Below are positions 62,153-64,000 of a DNA stretch of 64,000 bases, in pieces. The notes beneath the pieces are model-generated. The model was not told the origin of the DNA, did no database searches, and saw only the letters and a list, made by a program, of their open reading frames with translations. Made by a program: the position numbers and the translations under genes. This DNA is from CBDDFV01 sp965227335 (GTDB taxonomy: Bacteria; Planctomycetota; Phycisphaerae; Phycisphaerales; SM1A02): the NCBI GenBank assembly GCA_965227335.1, contig CBDDFV010000001.1, forward strand, positions 1 through 64,000, given 5' to 3'. Numbering within the stretch: the stretch's first letter is position 1; each line of letters begins with the position of its first letter.

Positions 62153-64000
62153 CTACTCCGCATCGCCGGCGAGGAGGGAGAGGGAGGTCAGGAGGACTTC
62201 ATCGTCCGATAACGCACCCGCCCAGATCCGCACATCGTAGATCGCTCCGACGAAGGGCCGGTCGTTCGTGTCCTCGTTGCCGAGCAGCAGGCGCCGGTTG
62301 ACCCAGTTTGACAGGTCGCCGCCCACGTTCGCGGCGTGGTGGACGAGGTCCCCGTCCACATACACCTTGACGCCCTGCACGGGGTCGTACGAGAACGCGG
62401 CGACGCAGGCCTGACCGGCGCCCCAGGCGTCGTCCGGTCCATCGGAGAACGTGTCTTCGCTGGTGACGACCCGAGTCCAGTTGTCGAAGCCGGCGTCCGA
62501 GGGATCGCCGATCAGCGAGAAGTTGCGGTCGTCCATGCTGGTGCTCGTCGAGTACGAGACCACGCGGGCGCCCGACGTCGAGCCGCCCGTCTGACGCATA
62601 TACGCCATTACGGTGAACGCGTTGCGAGCCTGAATCGCCTCGCGGATCGGCGCCGCCGCGCTGTCCGACGTCGTCTGAATGCGGGCCGTCCCGCTCGACG
62701 GCGACTGGTTGAACTGCACGCCGGCGCCGAAGCCGTCGTTGATCCAGACGATGTCGCCGTTGCCCTCCTGGATCTGGAGGTCAACGCCGCCGATCACGTC
62801 GGGCACGACGTCGCCGGTCTGGGTGTCGAAGTTCCAGTGGCCGATCAGCGCCGCGAACGTCGGCACGCACGCCAGCGACGTGGTCTCGACGAAGTTGGAG
62901 TCGAGGTAGCCGCTCTGCCCGCTCCACTCGGCGAGGTCGCCGTTGGCGTAGGACACGTTGCCGTGCTTGATCGGGTGGAACCAGTAGCCCACGAACTCGT
63001 CGAAGCCCACGCCGAACCAGTCGGTGTCCGGATCGGGGAAGGCGGGCGGATGGTTGCAGATCGGACTCGCATCGATATCGAACCCGACCGTAAGCGTGCC
63101 GTCGTTGTTCAACGTCGCCGTGAGGCTGTTGATCCACGATGGGTCGACCAGGGACGAGACGATTCGGTCGCCATCGCCGGCGTCGCCGTCGCCGTCGCCA
63201 TCCTCGAAGCTGTTGATCCCGGTGCTTCCGCTCTGGCCGTTGTATCCGTACACGGTCAGGATCGGATTCCCGAGGTCATTGAAGTCGTAGTAGAAGATCG
63301 CGAGTTCGCCGGGGTGGTTCTTCGGGTTGGGCCCGTCGTTGACCACGGTCGTGAAGCCCGTCGGCAGGTCGCCGTTGTTGGGGGCGAAGACCGCTTCCCA
63401 GGTGAATCGCTTGGTGTTGGGGTTGAACGACGTCTCGAGGCTCACGAACTGCCCCACGACCTCGTTGCGGCCGCCTTCCGGCGGCGCCCCGAAGTACGTG
63501 AACGTCTCCACGTCGTTGCAATCGACGCCGACGCCGTTGAACTCCCCGCCCTCCGCGAGGCACTCGTCCTCGGTGAGTTGCAGGCAGGTTCCGTCGGGCA
63601 GGCAGCACGCCCCGGGCAGGCACGTCGGCGGCGGGCAGACCGGCAGGCCGAACACGAGGTTGTCCATCGCGCCGGAGCCTTCGAAGTCGACCGTCATCCG
63701 CACGACCGCCGTGGGGTTGTATCCCGCGTCTTCGGAGGCGATGGCGTCGCCGCCGTCCTCGCCGATCTGGAGATCCAGCGTGGTCAGGTCGACGGTTTCC
63801 CAGCCTTCGCCGGGCGGGCCGTCGGCCCCCTCGCCGTACGTCCAGCCGTCTTCGACGAAGTACGTCCGGGTCTGGCCGCCGATGTCGATGAGCGTGATCT
63901 CCACCGACTGCGGTCCCTGACAGATGTCAATGAGCGTCAGGGCCAGCGGCTCGACCGGTTGCAGATAGTCGACCGTGATCACCCCGCCGCCCTCGAAGTC
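62153..64000 (-). CDS. Secreted LamG/concanavalin-like protein, N-terminus beyond the window
   Basis: The frame is open to base 64000, so the true start is outside; a GTG at 63982 is only the first start codon in view. The N-terminal visible part is beta-rich (VDFEGSGAMDNLVFGLPVC). Then comes a Cys-rich segment LPGACCLPDGTCLQLTEDEC ending GVDC, a motif common in Phycisphaerae exported proteins. A middle domain of about 200 residues is unassigned. The last ~230 residues are a LamG-type jelly roll: LIGHWNFD, AFTVMAYMRQTGG, VKVYVDGDLVHHAANV, GAIYDVRIWAGALSDDEV. Such domains bind carbohydrate or matrix. Probably extracellular. Confidence 0.82.
   Translation of the reverse strand, partial: DFEGGGVITVDYLQPVEPLALTLIDICQGPQSVEITLIDIGGQTRTYFVEDGWTYGEGADGPPGEGWETVDLTTLDLQIGEDGGDAIASEDAGYNPTAVVRMTVDFEGSGAMDNLVFGLPVCPPPTCLPGACCLPDGTCLQLTEDECLAEGGEFNGVGVDCNDVETFTYFGAPPEGGRNEVVGQFVSLETSFNPNTKRFTWEAVFAPNNGDLPTGFTTVVNDGPNPKNHPGELAIFYYDFNDLGNPILTVYGYNGQSGSTGINSFEDGDGDGDAGDGDRIVSSLVDPSWINSLTATLNNDGTLTVGFDIDASPICNHPPAFPDPDTDWFGVGFDEFVGYWFHPIKHGNVSYANGDLAEWSGQSGYLDSNFVETTSLACVPTFAALIGHWNFDTQTGDVVPDVIGGVDLQIQEGNGDIVWINDGFGAGVQFNQSPSSGTARIQTTSDSAAAPIREAIQARNAFTVMAYMRQTGGSTSGARVVSYSTSTSMDDRNFSLIGDPSDAGFDNWTRVVTSEDTFSDGPDDAWGAGQACVAAFSYDPVQGVKVYVDGDLVHHAANVGGDLSNWVNRRLLLGNEDTNDRPFVGAIYDVRIWAGALSDDEVLLTSLSLLAGDAE

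Overview
The window joins two unrelated genomes. Bases 1 to about 5480 are AT-rich and read as a member of the Bacteroidota, most likely a flavobacterium: TAnnTTTG-type promoters, a capsule/exopolysaccharide gene run, purD and a small flavobacterial-type membrane protein. From about 5490 to 64000 the sequence is very GC-rich and reads as a planctomycete, most likely of the Phycisphaerae: secreted proteins ending in paired dockerin-like GDLDGDG...DLAxLLAxWG motifs, a PEP-CTERM-like tail, prepilin-like proteins, an ECF sigma factor next to a Ser/Thr kinase, and kinase-TM-TPR proteins. The switch is abrupt and both sides carry housekeeping genes, so I read it as an assembly chimera or artificial join rather than gene transfer.

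Layout. 1-5480: end of a membrane protein, a GT4 glycosyltransferase, a polyprenyl-phosphate sugar transferase, a UDP-glucuronate decarboxylase-like SDR, purD and a small membrane protein. 5.6-10.4 kb: class II DAHP synthase, a SixA-like phosphatase, and two overlapping ketosynthase genes, the first of which has lost all three catalytic residues. 10.5-12.9 kb: tRNA-Ala(GGC) and a 2.2-kb insert bounded by 142-bp direct repeats, carrying one pentapeptide-repeat membrane protein and no integrase. 13.4-31.2 kb: dockerin-tailed secreted proteins, two TPR kinases, an ECF sigma factor, a C45-type hydrolase, a Rieske-ThDP fusion, a TMEM175-like protein, Vsr, a sulfatase and a polyglycine-hydrolase-like protein. 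31.4-36.7 kb: two prepilin-like paralogues, a frameshifted AAC(6')-like acetyltransferase, a DUF721 protein, a compact leader or small-RNA-like unit, and a YiiX-like hydrolase.

36.7-61 kb is one type II secretion-like operon: gspF, gspG, gspH, gspI, gspJ, gspK, a PilM-PilN-like (GspL) gene, a PilO gene with a GspC/PilP-like tail, and a secretin gene of almost 15 kb followed by a lipoprotein gene. The secretin has about 50 copies of the N1-type module where ordinary GspD has three. It is the most striking object in the window. The minor pseudopilins of the same operon share unusual acidic extensions. Several genes elsewhere in the window encode plausible exported cargo (dockerin-tailed, LamG, sulfatase). 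No GspE ATPase and no prepilin peptidase is in view.

The last 3 kb hold a PEP-CTERM-like protein and a LamG protein whose N-terminus lies beyond the window edge. Most long antisense frames in the GC-rich part are codon-bias shadows and were left out.
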